Assembly (NCBI GenBank): GCA_035578155.1
Contig: JAPWDM010000005.1
Location: 44,637,954 to 44,701,953 of the forward strand
From: Brachynemurus nebulosus
Lineage: Eukaryota; Arthropoda; Insecta; Neuroptera; Myrmeleontidae
Reading direction: 5' to 3'
DNA: 64,000 nucleotides
Numbering within the stretch: position 1 is the stretch's first letter; each line of letters opens with the position of its first letter. Shown piece after piece: positions 1 to 13,515 of this stretch. A program made the translations under genes and the position numbers. Below the pieces are notes generated by a model. It saw only the letters and a list, made by a program, of their open reading frames with translations, made no database searches and was not told where the DNA came from.

Positions 1-290
1 TTTGGTAAAAATTTTTTCGTTTTAATTCATTTATTATTTTGATTTGATACTATTAAAAAGTATTTCATTTTATTTTGTTACTTTAAAATATTGTCTTTTT
101 TTAATTGTAATTTTAACAAATTGACTTAATAAAAAAAAAAATAGTTTTATAAATGTTTAATTTAATTGTATATTTTAAGAACTTATTGTGATTCGATTCA
201 TTTTACTACTTTTTTTAAAAATTGTGAGTAATTGATTTTTGTTCGAAAAATGTATTTTTCTGTTTTTAGATTTTAATATTTTTAAGAATG
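1..290. other. AT-rich, no gene seen
   Basis: Stop-dense in all frames. It probably belongs to the decayed retroelement that ends with the hammerhead-like motif. Confidence 0.3.
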
Positions 291-331
291 TGGCCTGAAG
301 AAGAGTTTTTAACTCGAAACGTACGTAGCCA
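291..331 (+). ncRNA. Hammerhead-ribozyme-like motif (Penelope-like retroelement remnant)
   Basis: TGGC (stem I) + CTGAAGA (core, 295-301) + unpaired A + GAGTT/AACTC hairpin with TTT loop (stem II) + GAAA + self-complementary CGTACG (minimal stem III) + TA + GCCA (stem I partner). The layout matches CUGANGA...GAAA...UH hammerheads described in Penelope-like elements, including the tiny stem III. The extra A at the base of stem II departs from the strict consensus. No reverse transcriptase is recognisable next to it. Confidence 0.45.
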
Positions 332-917
332 AATATGTAAAAAAAAATTTCAGTAGTATACGGTGATCATTTGTTCCAAAAATTCCCTATTTTAATAGTC
401 CAAAATCACCAAGACTCTCCCTATATAAATTATATTTAAAATTAAAGAATTGCTTTTAAACATTTCTGTACTGCTTAACAAAGTGTCGATACTTATCTGA
501 ATTACATAGTAGACCAAGTGGTCGGGAAATGATATTTTATATTACACGATCTAATGTTATTCCAAGTAACGATGGAAATGATTCCCGGATACAAGAATTC
601 CAATTAAAATTAAAGAATTACTTTTAGGAAACATATTAGTAATCGGAAAAACATATTTCATATTAAATATAAATGTAATTTAGATAACTGATATTCATCA
701 TATACCATCTATATATATGTGAATGGTCCGCAAAAAATTATCTGAGATTTTACCGGACCGTGACTGAAAAAAGGTTGAGAAACGCAGTTCTACACGATAT
801 GCTACGTAAGAAAAAGTTTTAATCTCGAATTTCCAATACAGAAAAATACCTCAGTAAATTAAGAAAAATATTATTATAAATATGGAAAATTTCAAGCTCA
901 TATAGGCCACAATATGT
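332..917. other. AT-rich intergenic, nothing recognised
   Basis: No long ORF, repeat or RNA structure was recognised. Confidence 0.4.
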
Positions 918-1160
918 AGGCAGAGGCATAACTGCAATGGAACAGGTGAAGCAGTCACTTCAGAACGCAAGAAGGAAAAACAAATTTCTATTAGAAAATG
1001 ATTCTTTGTCAGTTCTCAGTGTTCATTACTTACAAACAAGGGAATGCATTTTCCTCGTCACCAGTATTTTTGGGGGAAATGAAAAACGATAACATTGCAG
1101 TATCAGCTACATTTCTAGGGAAAAATGGACTTTTGAGGCGGGAGCGCCTCCAGACCGCAA
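918..1160 (+). mobile_element. Diverged copy of the CAGAGGCGTAACT element
   Basis: GCAGAGGCATAACTGCAATG with the following GGAACAGGTGAAGCAGTC corresponds to the reverse complement of the right end of the element at 20141-20463. The right boundary is unclear; GGCGGGAGCGCCTCC near 1137 may be internal. Confidence 0.4.
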
Positions 1161-1189
1161 AAATTGTAATTACTATAAGCGTAAAACTA

Positions 1190-2037
1190 TAAGCGTTCCG
1201 AAATGTTTCTTCGGAACCCTGCGAAAAAGCGAACAAATGAATAAGATTGTGTCTCATGAGAGACAGTTAGTTACTCTTTCGTGTATCAACCACCTTCCGG
1301 GTATCTTATAATGAGTGCCTTTTACTCCGACCTACAGACAATCGCACATATTTTCACCATATCCTGTATATTTTCGAGGTCACAGCATGAAAGATTAGAC
1401 TTTTTCGAATTTGAAGTGACAACAGTACAAATTGACGGAGGAGGAATTTTTGTGAAAATTGAATAAACCACTTCATAACAAACCGATAATATGAACTGAT
1501 ATGACGATATCTATAACATTATTGTGCGGTATAAGTAGAAGTGACAACAAAATTGAAATTACGAAGGATTACAGGGGTGGAATTAGGTATATGAGTTTGT
1601 TTGAATTTTTAATGAAAATAAGTAAAAATTAAAATATCATCAAGAATTAAATAGGTCAAAGATATATTTGACATAAAATTCTCTCTTCCAGGAAACACAG
1701 AATCGTGAATAATTAATTGATTTCTTTCGTTAGTTGAAATATTCATACTTTATCTTATAACAAAAATATGAATTACTGCTAAAAATCATTTTGTTTATGA
1801 ATTTTTAATTATTTCCATAAAATATAAGGTTGCAATCTAGTTTTATGTATGAAATATTTAGAAATTATAGAATGATAAAATCACGCACTGTAATCCCTTC
1901 TCAACAATGTAATTCGTTTTTTGATGGTAACATACCGAGGTAAATTTATTAAATAAAAAGATATTAATTCCATGTTGGAGTTTACATTTTTATTTGCAAA
2001 AGTTATTGATTATAAGTACCAAATAGTCTATTTAATA
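1190..2037. other. AT-rich intergenic, nothing recognised
   Basis: Only short ORFs with no coding character. Confidence 0.35.
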
Positions 2038-2905
2038 TACCGTCAAGACACGTAACTTTACCATAATTTTCGATTCAAATTTGAATAAAATGAAGACGAA
2101 CTTAATTTAGTTACATTTCACTGTTTTAATGAAATCAACTAATCAGAAATTTTTAATTTAACTCATAAATAAATTTTCCAGAAACTTAAATTATTAGTCA
2201 AAAATAAAAAAAACAGTGTAATAAGTTAAAATGTGAACGAATTCATGACTTGACCCGCCCATGTTTTTTAGTGAGATATAAAGTTACTGTAAAATTGTTA
2301 AATATTCCACTACTGATTCATACTTTGATGTTAATTCCAATTAATACAGTCTAATAACGATACGTAATAGATTTTAAATCTTTAGGAGGTACCTACTCCA
2401 ATTTCTGTATATTAATGTTAAAATGCAAATGTTTTTATCGTTTGTGCTAGGCGTCAGTTGGTAATGTTAGGAATTGTTAAAGAATCCTAACTTTACCAAA
2501 CCTACAGTAACCATAACTTAAACGAATTATTCGATAATGCGCGAATAAATAAATGTGAAAATTATTTCTAGTTACTTATGAGACTATGTAATTTTTCGCA
2601 TGGTAAAATTACCTATCCAAATTTTATAATTTTTGATATACCAACTAAAGTCTGCAGACTTTTTGGAAAACAGGAATGTGTTAAAATGAAAAAAAGTTAA
2701 TGATTTAAAGAAATGGCAACTAACAATGTCAAAAAAAAAAAAAAAATTATAGAACACTAGTAATTTGTTAGAAATAGCTGTGTCACTAAAAAAACTGCTA
2801 CAGTTATTATAAGCCATGAAATTTTAATTTTTGTTAACAGAAAATGTGTATGGTATGATAAAGTTAGGTTCAATAGGTAAAGTTAAGGGATATTGATTGT
2901 ACCAG
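2038..2905 (+). mobile_element. TA-flanked non-autonomous element, CCGTA type (copy 1)
   Basis: Starts TACCGTCAAGACACGTAACT and is collinear along its length with the outer element at 17039-19436: the AAATCAACTAA region, the ATTTAAAGAAAT region, ATTATAAGCCATGAAATTTT and GGTTCAATAGGTAAAGTTA. The right terminus is diverged. No transposase is seen. Probably of Tc1/mariner-pogo type. Confidence 0.55.
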
Positions 2906-4185
2906 TAAATTTCGAACGGATCTATATGATAAATGGGAAAATCGATAAGTCACTTACGAGGCTGTGTGGAAAAGCCATCAATATTTTTTTTATATTGGGA
3001 CAAAAAAGAACTGCAGTATAAAGACAGCAGAGATATATATAGTTTTGTAAAAATGAGAATAAAGAAACTTTTTCAATAAAAGTTGCTGATTCATTAAAAT
3101 CAAAAGCAATTGAAACATGTCCTGACTCCATTTCAATCTTGTTTGAAATCAGCAAAAAAAATTTAACAATTAAACTTCACTCTTTATCCATCGAAAACAA
3201 AATACGTTCCTGTCCAACCAAGACAATAATATCGAATTATTCGATTCGACAAACACCAAGAACCGATCTTCGAACGTCGAAAAAAAGTTTCGATAAAAGA
3301 TATAGAATTAACAATGAATAGACGCTTAATGAACTCCGTCAAGTATTTTTACGTCCTATGCGGTTCACTTATTTCCCTTGACTTGACGTAAACCTTGGTG
3401 ACTTCGAATGAATTCGAGTCGAATGACTGACTTATTTCATATCTCAAATGTCCATGTATATTCGTCTATTATTTCGGGTAGATAGACGACAGTGAAGAAC
3501 TATAGATTTTAGTTGGGAATTGATGAAACGGAAAGTTTGAAGAACAAAGATATGATGTTTATATACTTCTTGTCTCTTTTATAAACAGTGTTTTCAAAAC
3601 ATTTTCGAATATATATTGTCATAATTCAGCTATTTAGAGTCACTGATTTACTATTTTAATTCAAAATCACTGATTTATTTAATTAATTGTATGTTTAATT
3701 TTATCTAATAATTACAAAAGAATTAATTATTAAAAGCTAATTAAGTGTATTAAAAAACAAACGCAAAAATACATTTAATAAAACGAGAATATTCGAGAGC
3801 TTCATAATACCATTTTTGATATGGCAAAATTTAAAGAAAATTGGATTCGAACGTCACCATTTCTTCATTTTATTTATGCTTTTTTTAATCAGTTTTTATA
3901 AAAGTAATTCGAATAAGAGTGATTAGTTAAATTAGGCTTATTTGGGTATGAAATTCTCATTTTTGTTGTCAAAATGACGAAATTCCTTTTAATGACATAA
4001 TTGATATATACCTAATTTTGGAAAAAATGAAAAGAACAGCTTCAAGAATCTTTAATTCACTTCCAATTGACGGTTTTTAAGGTACTAAGAATTTTGAATA
4101 AAGGGCAATCCATAAAGTACGTCCCACCATGCAGCTCAAACGTTACAAAAAATTAAAATTTAATTTGCGGTTTTTGGTGATCCTT
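2906..4185. other. AT-rich intergenic, nothing recognised
   Basis: Short open frames at 2922-3321 show no recognisable protein and look random. Confidence 0.35.
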
Positions 4186-4400
4186 AATCACTATGATTTC
4201 TTTACCCAGTGGCCCAGAATCACTATAATCTTACTATCCACTGGTCCATAATCACTATGACCTTACTATCCGGTGGTTCATAATCACTATGACTTTACTA
4301 CCCAGTGCCCTATAATCACTATGATCTTATTACTCAGTAGTCCACAGTCACTCTGATCTTACTACCCAGTGGTCCATAGTAACTCTTATATTCTACCCAA
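4186..4400 (+). repeat. Minisatellite, 32-bp unit, about 7 copies
   Basis: AATCACTAT recurs near 4186, 4218, 4250, 4282, 4314 and 4346, in units like CCCAGTGGTCCATAATCACT + ATGATCTTACTA. Copies differ by point changes. Confidence 0.8.
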
Positions 4401-4489
4401 GCTCTGTCTAACTGTTTATTTTAAGCACTTTTTGGGTTTGTAACACCCAGACGGTCAGTTTTGACCTCACATTAACTTCTCCCATAATT

Positions 4490-4980
4490 CAGTAGTATTT
4501 AAGAAGAAATTTCTCCAGAATCCTGGGGAACCTAATAAAATATAGCCTATATAAGCCTGGAATTGCTTAGTTTTCCTACAGTAAAAAAATTTTCTAAATC
4601 GGTTTGATAGTTAATTTTGAAACTTTTGGTGTCCACAAGACCCTGGCGAGCGCATACAACATAGCCAGTGTCAATTTGGAAAAGTTTAACTTTGTAACAG
4701 TGAAAAAAATTTCAAAATCGACTGAATTGTTCACTCTAGATCATTTTGGGTCCCAAGGATCCAGGAGACCTCATAACTTTATGTGACGTAGCCTATGTTA
4801 ATCTGGAATAGTTTAGCTTTCTAATAATGAAAAAATTTTCAAAATCGGTCGAAGCGTTTATTTGGATTATTTTGTGTCGCCAGGAGTTCGCGGGAACTTA
4901 TAATCTCATATAACAGTTTGTGTTAATCTGGAATAGTTTCACTATCTAACAGCGAAAAAAATTTCACAATCTATAACTAT
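4490..4980 (+). repeat. Degenerate tandem repeat, about 120-127-bp unit, 4 copies
   Basis: The landmark GTGAAAAAAATTTCAAAATC recurs near 4581, 4701, 4828 and 4952, each preceded by a GTTAATCTGGAATAGTTTAG-like block. Confidence 0.65.
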
Positions 4981-6361
4981 TTCTGTAAAAAGATTACGTT
5001 TTGGTTTATAATTTTCCATCACTAATAAGACATAATATCTTTTTGATAAAAGTAGACACAAACATAAATAAAACTATACATTTATTAAATTATCATTTTA
5101 TTAACAATTAAATAAATACAAACAAAATACACAGTCTTGAAGTTAAATTTTTATATGCTCATTAATATTACATAAAAGACGCTACTAAAATGAAGGGTCA
5201 ATCTAACCTACATTTTAATTTTTACATAATTTTATTTTTTACGATATTTTTAAAATTTTTGTCGTATTATCACATATTTTAATTAAAAAACGAATTCCTA
5301 ATTTACGTAGAATGATTCCGTTTTTGGTATTTCCTTTACTTTATGTAATGTCAAAATGGGTATTTTTCCGCTTATTAATAAACCGGTTTTTTTAAATGAG
5401 AAATTTAGAAAAATTAACAAATTTTCGCTAGAAATGGTTGCATTTATTGATAAACACAATACTTACTTACCCAAATATTATATTTATGAAGCATCACGTT
5501 TATTAATATTGTTTTAAACTTAATTTTTTGTAGGACTCGATCTTGTGTGCTTATATGCACGTGTTTTAGTGTCTATTTACTCTTTTGTTTTTTATTTTTT
5601 GTGGTACATTCAAAAGAATCTACGTATTCATTCTAACATATCATATTATATTATATCTTGTCTTTCTCTTAAGAAATAGTCTCCATCCATATTCTTCTAT
5701 ATCAATGCTTCGGACACATAAACAATCACGCATCATCATGCATTATTATGCTGGGTAATTACGGCATTACTCCTCCCTCTTTTTGTACGTATTTTATGGA
5801 GGATCCATAAACTCAATGATGTTATCAAATAAACCACAACGGAATTTTAATTTGTCTCTGTTCAGTAGGTTGGCATAACACCCATGACTACCCCCTGCAT
5901 CAGCACCTGATATTGCGAGAAACAGGATTAAAAAAGAAATTGACAGATATTTTTCAATTGAATCATGTAAATATTTATAAACGGAAAATAGTCAAATATC
6001 GTTCTTTGGTTAGGCAAAAGAGATTTCAGGAAAGTTATTTATAATATATGCAAATCGGATAAAATTATTTATAGAATCCCGTACTATATATTTACTATCG
6101 AATGTATTTATTCAATCACCAGACAATCTTTAAAATCGGTTTAATCTCTTAAAAGAAGATCGTTGAATCGATTATCGTACGACGTGAAGCTTTTCACGAA
6201 CGGTACAAAGCTTTTTGTGTAAGTTGTTACAAAATGATTTCCTACTATCAAATTACAAATCAATATTTACAATAAAGTTATATATAGATATCGAGAAAAA
6301 GAAGAAAAAATTCATTTCATTTCACAAGCGATGTATACATGCAATTTACAAACGTCAACGT
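4981..6361. other. AT-rich intergenic, nothing recognised
   Basis: No gene, tandem array or terminal inverted repeats were recognised. Confidence 0.35.
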
Positions 6362-7371
6362 TACCGTAAGTAGGGACGACTTTGCTCCTAAGGAGGTAAC
6401 TATGCTCCATAAATGAAGAAAGATTCAATTCTATCTAGGAGACAAACTAATTATTATTTCCGAATGGTTTTTGTATTTTTGGCTACGTAGTACTACCTAT
6501 TATAACTCTTATGAGAGTGAATATTCTAGTTGCTATTTTTGATTGGGTTTGCAAAGCTTAAAGTTCAAAATTTGTATATCTTTATTTTTTCTAAAATTAT
6601 TATTCAGAAAAAGTATTATTTTGTTCTTAGAAGAAGAGATTATATGAAGGTATATGTAGTCTCTTTCTGTAGAGAAATTAGTTGTCTTTTGAATGATAAC
6701 ATCTAAATAGTAATTATCTCGACATTTATCAGTTTATCATCCATTATGATTTTAAAGTTATTTTTAAATAAAAAACGGGGTTACTTTGCGCCAGCTCAAA
6801 AATTGGTTACACTAGCTCAGAAAGTTTTTTTGAGGCATAGAGTAACTAATTTTTTGTAACAAACATTATTACATTCTTATTATATGTTTGTAATCCTAGA
6901 TTTTTCTTAAATATTTTAGCATAAATTTCTTCAGTTTTTCATCATTGATGTTACTTGCAAATTTACCATGTTAAATACTATTTATTGAACTCTATAAGTT
7001 TCAATTATTTTCTCTTGTTCAGAAAAACAGAAATGAAGTCCTGTCAGTTTCCACTGGTCCTAAGAGGTGTTATGATGTTTCTGAATGAGTTTTCTTTTGC
7101 AACAAATAATTTGTTAATTAAAAATAAATTAATATATCAAGTGGCGCAAAGTATCCTGCTCCTATGGTAGACATTACACCACTTTTTAAAAATTAATAAA
7201 AAAATACTTAACGGTATAAAAGGGATACGTATAAGGTTGGAACAGTTTCTTGACTGTATAGGAATGTATCAAAGCCGGTTTAATCAGTTGTTTTTCAAAA
7301 ATTATATTTTTTACACGAATATTTTGAAAAAAACTTCTGAAAGTGGAGCAAAGTCATCTCGTCTTACGGTA
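6362..7371 (+). mobile_element. 1.0-kb non-autonomous TA-flanked element, CCGTAAG termini
   Basis: Left terminus TA-CCGTAAGTAGGGACGACT; right terminus, reverse complemented, TA-CCGTAAGACGAGATGACT. Both continue TTGCTCC, giving an inverted repeat of about 24 bp with few mismatches, flanked by TA. The interior (a 71-codon frame at 6955-7170) has no transposase motif. Confidence 0.75.
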
Positions 7372-7883
7372 TACTGATTGCCTAAACGAAAGGTATAACA
7401 TTGGTGTTAATGTTTTTGCGTGATAACCGTAAAATTGTATCAAACATGAAACAAAGTAGGAAGTAATTTGCATATTTAACCAATAAAAACCTCATATATC
7501 GCCCCACCTTTTCCTATTAATTACTTTTTTCCGGTACAATACAGTAGTGCAAATTGTTAACCAATAATTTGTTCAATAATGTAGAATGTGTTTGTACGAA
7601 CTTGTCTGCATAAATTTCAAGTTAGTGTCAATTTTCTGTAAAGTAAAGCGACACAATTTTCATATAATAATATATTCATCCACATGTTCTTAGCTGACAC
7701 GGAATGGAATGGTCTACTACCACTTACACATTACAAATCACCCTCAAATCCATTTAGAATTAACGATTCAGCTGGTTGGGAAGGGTGAACTGACGATGAA
7801 ATATTTACTTAACTTTTCATACACAACAATATAAAAATATACTGATACAGAACATAGTTGTTACATCATTATTTATATAATAC

Positions 7884-9266
7884 TAGCATTTACCCGTGGC
7901 TTCACCCGCGTGGTGTTTAAAATTATGACATCGTTAATACGTATAAAATAAATCTTGTCACAATTAAAGGCTGTTATTTTTAGCGAATTTCCAAAACTGG
8001 AAGTACGCTATTTTTAGCCTTTGTTAATTATCCGTTTTCTTAATAAACTTTCATAATTTCATTATTTCAATTTAAATACATTTTCCCTCGGGAATCAGAT
8101 GTTTTCCCGTGGTAAAAATCCCTTAACAGTATGTAAAGGTTAAACAAAGTCAATGAAATGAGATGAAAACGAAGTCGAAATCAGATTTCCCGCAGGAATC
8201 GTCCCCTTTGTTAACAACATGCAAAGTTTGAAGTCAATCATTCGTTTTTTTTCCCCGTCTTAATTTCATTGTTTCATTTTAAATACATTTTCTCCCGAAA
8301 ATCAGTGGCGTACCGAGGGGGAGTCAAGGGGGTCTATCATGCCACGGACGCCACTTACAAAACGGTGCCAAATATGTGCTGAAAGGGTACCAAATATTAC
8401 TATATGTGTTTCTGGAGGTGAGAAGGGGGCGCCAATAAAGTGTCGTGCCCAGGGCGCCAGTTATATTCACTATACGCCACTACCGAGAATGAGATGTTTT
8501 CCCGGGGTAAAAAGTAACCTGTGTTCGTCTCCGTCCTTTCTATTAACATGAGACATTTTTCCGAGGTAAAAAGTAGCCTGTATTCCTTTTCGTCCCCTCT
8601 GTTAACAATATACAAAAAGTTTAAAACCAATCATCCGGTTTTGAATAGTTACCTAACTGTCGCAACTGAATACATTTTCCCCTCGAGAATGATATATTTT
8701 CCCGGGTTAAAATGTGGCCTATAACCAAGGGGTCAAAATAGTATGTCTGTCAAACTGTGCGAATAACAAATATGCGAATGTGTTAGTGTAATATGTTGAC
8801 GAATAACTACGCAACTCGCATATACATAGCATATACTATCATGGCCACCTTATGTGACGAACAACCAACAATTAAAAATTTATTTATTTATTTTAAGAAA
8901 GATGTCCCTCTATTTTGAGAAATTATTTGTTCAATAGAATTTTTACACTTAAATACGACACACTTGATATTTTTTTTTGTTTAAATTTCACGAGTTGATT
9001 AAAAAAACATAATACTCATTACGACGTAAACACCATGACGGACAGTAATAGACTAAATCAGTAGTGGTGTAAATTGCAGCTTAATGCAACTTACAAACGA
9101 CAGTTTTTTATATGTACACTGCTTCTATTGTTCTGTGCCTATTACCGTCTCTATCCCCCCAAGCTTTGTCGATGCAAAGTTTCATGTTGATTAGTTAAGC
9201 CGTTGAGGCGTGAAAGCAAGTCAAACAAACAAACTCACTTTCGCATTTATAATATTAGTTAGGATA
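7884..9266 (+). mobile_element. Arthropod-type dispersed repeat with internal tandem modules
   Basis: Starts ACTAGCATTTACCCGTGGCT then CACCCGCG, and ends TTAAGCCGTTGAGGCGTGAA ... CGCATTTATAATATTAGTTA, ends found in a very common arthropod repeat. Modules like ATGTTTTCCCGGGGTAAAAA are repeated near 8100, 8493, 8552 and 8694. It is interrupted by the hAT MITE at 8303-8482. The classification is uncertain. Confidence 0.6.
8303..8482 (+). mobile_element. 180-bp hAT-like MITE
   Basis: Ends CAGTGGCGTAC / TAGTGGCGTAT (right end reverse complemented). Flanked by CCGAAAAT (8295-8302) and CCGAGAAT (8483-8490), an 8-bp duplication with one mismatch. It is inserted within the larger dispersed repeat. 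Confidence 0.7.
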
Positions 9267-10617
9267 GATTTCTGACATTTATTTTTGTTATGTACTGTAT
9301 GACTTGGATATATTTTATCAACATTTAGAATTATCATATATCTTTACTGTGAAGGTTCAGACACTATCGATGCTATTGTAAACTTCAATTTCAATATTGG
9401 AGCATACATCGTGTGACAACAATAATATTGAAGGGTAAATAGATAAAATCTATGAATACGAAAAGTAGATCACTCGTCACTGACGCAAATCTCACCGAAT
9501 GTGATTTTTTATGCATTAAAAATATAATAAAATTTTCTTTTTATGCTTTCAGCATGATTTTCCATCAACTCATCAACACCTAGGCAAACGATACAACCCA
9601 ACAATTAATATTTTATCTAACATCGAGAGTATTTGATGCAAACAATATAACATAAATGTTATGTACCAATGTACTATGTACATTGTACATATATTTCCAA
9701 GAAAAATTATTCGGTTTGGTCAGAACCCAGAGTACAGAGGTACAGCAACTATCTCTTTTCTGTAATCACCAGTGCAGTCGATGAGTGTAGGTCAATCACA
9801 AGACAATGGACTTGATTGTTGTTGGTATTGTTACATCCCCTAGTACATGCGTGTGGTGTCATAACTATGTATGCATCAGCTGAGTCACGTGACCGCCACT
9901 ACCATCTCCCTTACTCACACAAATACACAATATCTCACCAATACAAAGTAAACCTAGTGCACGTATATAACATATTTTCTTTCTCTTACTGGTTACACAG
10001 GTTACAGTAGTATAGAGATAGATATGTTGTCTCTATTACTCTATGGGTCAGAAAATGTGAGAAACCACTAACGAAAATAATATAATTAATTAGTATAAAA
10101 ATTAAATAACATAAAAAGTAATACGAAAGCCGGTAATTTAATTATTTAAAAATTTAATTTGTAGAAACGATGATAAAATTAAATAAGAAAGTCGATTCCG
10201 GAAAATAAATAACAAAAATAGGTAGATTTATTTCGATATTTACCTCTCTGTTTATCGTTATTTCATTTCCCTGTTCCCGGAGAAACCTTAGTAATTATTT
10301 TCTGCGTAATATAAACACTGGATATTATATTATTTGTGTAGGTATTGTGTACACTTTTCAAAAAAATTGAGAATACCTTAAGGTATTACATCACTTGGAA
10401 AAAAATTGTTCATCTTTTTTTTATTCGCTTAAATAATGCATTAATATCTCTAGAATGATGTCCAAAAGAAATTATGACTACGGAAATATTTTAAAACTCG
10501 TTTTGAACTCGATTTCTGGAACGATATCAAACCGTTGAAAACATTCAAAAACGACACTTTACTTCCTGTAGCATTTTGATGTTGTAATTACGCCCCTGTC
10601 TTTGAGGAGTTATTAAG
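9267..10617. other. AT-rich intergenic, nothing recognised
   Basis: A 64-codon frame near 9816 has no recognisable content. Confidence 0.35.
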
Positions 10618-10905
10618 CATATCCTAACTAATACATACTATAAATATAAAAGTGAGTGTGTTTGTTTGTTTATTTGACTTTTTTTTATCGACTTTCAGCT
10701 TTGCACAGAAAAAACTTGGAGAACAGAGAATGTTGTAGACTATTTTTTACTTTGAGAAAATATTTTATTTCTGTGGAAAAATTTCCAAGGAGAAAATAAA
10801 AGCTTTCAGTAGTGACACGATGTAAGTATACTTTGTACGTATTAACCTGATGTCATAATTTCAAACACCACGCGGGAGAAACTGCGGGTAAATCCTAGTT
10901 TAAAA
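10618..10905 (-). mobile_element. Short copy of the 7884-9266 repeat family, opposite orientation
   Basis: Begins ATATCCTAACTAATACATAC and ends CACCACGCGGGAGAAACTGC then GGGTAAATCCTAGT, the reverse complement of the ends at 9266 and 7884. The interior is much shorter. Confidence 0.6.
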
Positions 10906-11529
10906 CAAAACAAATCGGTATTTTATAGGTTTAACTTTCAATAAGTACGATTTCAGATTCTATTAGTTATCGAAATCTATAAAAAGAACAATCTCTAAAA
11001 GTTTTTATCTCAAAAATATCTCCAAATATCGTTCAAACTTGAAATTTGGTGTAAAAATATTAAAAAAAAAGTGTCTCTCAGTTTCCACAGATCTTTCATT
11101 TGTGTGTTTAAATAAAACAAAACCTCTCCAATTTTATTGTCTGACGATATCTTCTGCGAATTTCAAGCAAATCATAAAATTTATTGGCAAGATATAATAA
11201 ATTGATATTAGAATTATATAATAATATACGAACAGTTAAAATATAATTTATTTTCTTCAAAGCTATCACTTTATGACTTCTTCACAGTACTTACTTATTA
11301 AGTTGAATCATTCATTTCGAAATAGAAATATGTACCAACTTAAAATGATAAACATTAATATGTTTACAAAGCACAATGTAAACAATTTACTTCGCTAACG
11401 AACGTTAACGAACCAAATGTCTTGAAAACGTAAATTGAAAGACGATATTAATATTTATAGCATCCAATATATTATGATGTATCAAGAGTATCTGTATTTA
11501 ATTTTGTATGTTGTATAGATGTATGTATT

Positions 11530-11960
11530 TATGTGATAGCACGATAATTCTCGAACGGAACATTCTATTTTACAAAAATTTGGGGAAAAAGTTGGAAGTT
11601 CCAAGCCCTTGCACGAGTTCTTCAGCCAGATACGTATGATGCCTAGAATATGGTTTTATTTTATCAAGAAATTTTCTGAAAAAATTTGTTGCAATTCAAA
11701 ATTCTCCCAATTTTGTACACTATCGGAAAGAACAGAAAAAGTTACGCAAGATGGATTTTTGTACTAATGATTTTGGTAAGCTGGTTTTCGAAAAAAATTA
11801 AAACAAATTTCAAAAAATCAATAGTTTTTCGAAATTTTTATTACGCTATTATAAAAAGTGAAAAAAATCGCCTAAAATAGATTTTTGAACCATTATTTTA
11901 TGTAGTATTGAGGAAAAAGTAAGAAAACTGATTTTAGTTTGTTTACATTTTGTCTGTACA
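11530..11960 (+). repeat. Partial copy of the CACGATAACTCTCGAACG repeat family
   Basis: Begins AGCACGATAATTCTCGAACG, and contains GTTCTTCAGCCAGATACGTA and ATGCCTAGAATATGG, homologous to 31935-32110. Confidence 0.6.
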
Positions 11961-13323
11961 GATTTATACAGAGTTTTAGAAAAAATTACCCGTGAAATCC
12001 AGAGGGCTGAAGACTGATCTCATTGTACTAATTAGGCAGATATATATGTATCGTTAAATTAATATTTTTAAAATTTTTCACAAATTGTGTTTTTCATATT
12101 TAACTTATTGTTAATTGAATTGAAATATAATTATTTTCCCATACAAATCTGAACTAACGTGCTTTCCTATTGTGTGATGGTGCTTAGTAAATTTACTTTC
12201 TGTGTTTTCTACTTTTATAATATTTTGTTGCCTCATTGATTTTAGCAGCACTATTCGTTTCTTCAACTTCTGTCATCTAAAATTTTTTTAATCCTGTTTT
12301 ATAGCAGTCTTAAAAATGCTTTCGTATCATAATGATATCAAAACGAATTGAGCTGTTAGAACAAAAATTTCTGGGAAAATGATTACAACAGTCTTTGTTT
12401 ACAAACTGTTTACTGCTGCCCAAGTAAAATAAAATCTGCAAAACGTATAGAAAAACTAGTTCTTTATATTTTGAAAAGAATAAAAGTCTAAATATACTGG
12501 AAGTAACTTTCTGAATAAAAAATTTTTCTGTTACAAAAGGTAATCGCCTCATCCGTCGGAGAAAAGATACAATATTAATTTTCGTAAATAAAAATCTATT
12601 TTATCAACAACAAAGAGAAAATTTCTATTATGATTTTCTTTTTGTTTTTCCTGAAACGCCACCAAAAAGAAGAAAAAAACTTTTCGTTACTGTCACTGAA
12701 CTTATTAACTTTTCAATTTCCCGTTTGTCTTTTTCAAAACCAACCCCAGCTACTTCGTAAAATATTATTAAATACATTCAAGTTTTTCCCCGCATCTGCA
12801 ACAACAAAAAAATTTCCATGAAATTTCAACCCGCGCCCTGAAAAGAGTAGAATAATGCTAACCCTAACCATGTTAACAATTGTTGAATCGTTTAAAATAA
12901 AGCAATTGTAATCAATATATTACAAAGAGTCCATCCGTTCGCTGAAATTCCCGTGGATGAAAAACGAAATAGAGCAAGTTTATAGAGAATATCGTAAATT
13001 GAAATCGAATTGAAAACTTATCTGATACAAAGAATCAATGGATTACTCTGAATTTGTCCGATAACTGAAACAGAACTATTATTAGTCTTTTTGTTCTTAT
13101 AAAAGCGCAGTACATACTCATGTTTCATGTGTGTATGAACACAATGCACTGTTGGAAATTAAATTATTTTACTATACCAAAATGTATGTACTAGCATTAC
13201 TGATTATTTCTTGTTAAGGCAAACATAGAACAAGGCACTAGAAAAAAGTGTTTTAATTTGGTAAGTTGCCTTTACTCACCGAGAAAGTCTTGCAAAAACG
13301 AGACCCGTAATAATACGAATAAG
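11961..13323. other. AT-rich intergenic, nothing recognised
   Basis: Short ORFs at 12310-12821 look random. Confidence 0.35.
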
Positions 13324-13515
13324 CAGGGCCGGATCTAGGCGAGGGCAGTCGGGGCACATGCCCCGGGCGGCAGGTCTTGGGGGCGCCAAAAAGTGATTTA
13401 ATAGGGAGCCAAAATTAGGTATGTGACGTTTCTTTTTTTTATCGTCACTTGTTTTCTACAGGGGCGCCATTTTTTGACCCTTCCCCGGGCGCCACTTAGG
13501 CTAGGTCCGGCCGTA
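13324..13515 (+). mobile_element. hAT MITE, CAGGGCCGGATCTAGG end
   Basis: CAGGGCCGGATCTAGG at the left; CTAGGTCCGGCCGTA at the right is its imperfect inverse. Flanks CGAATAAG and CGAATAGT are an imperfect 8-bp duplication. It contains internal GGGGGCGCC / GGGGCGCC blocks and is GC-rich against an AT-rich background. Confidence 0.7.
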
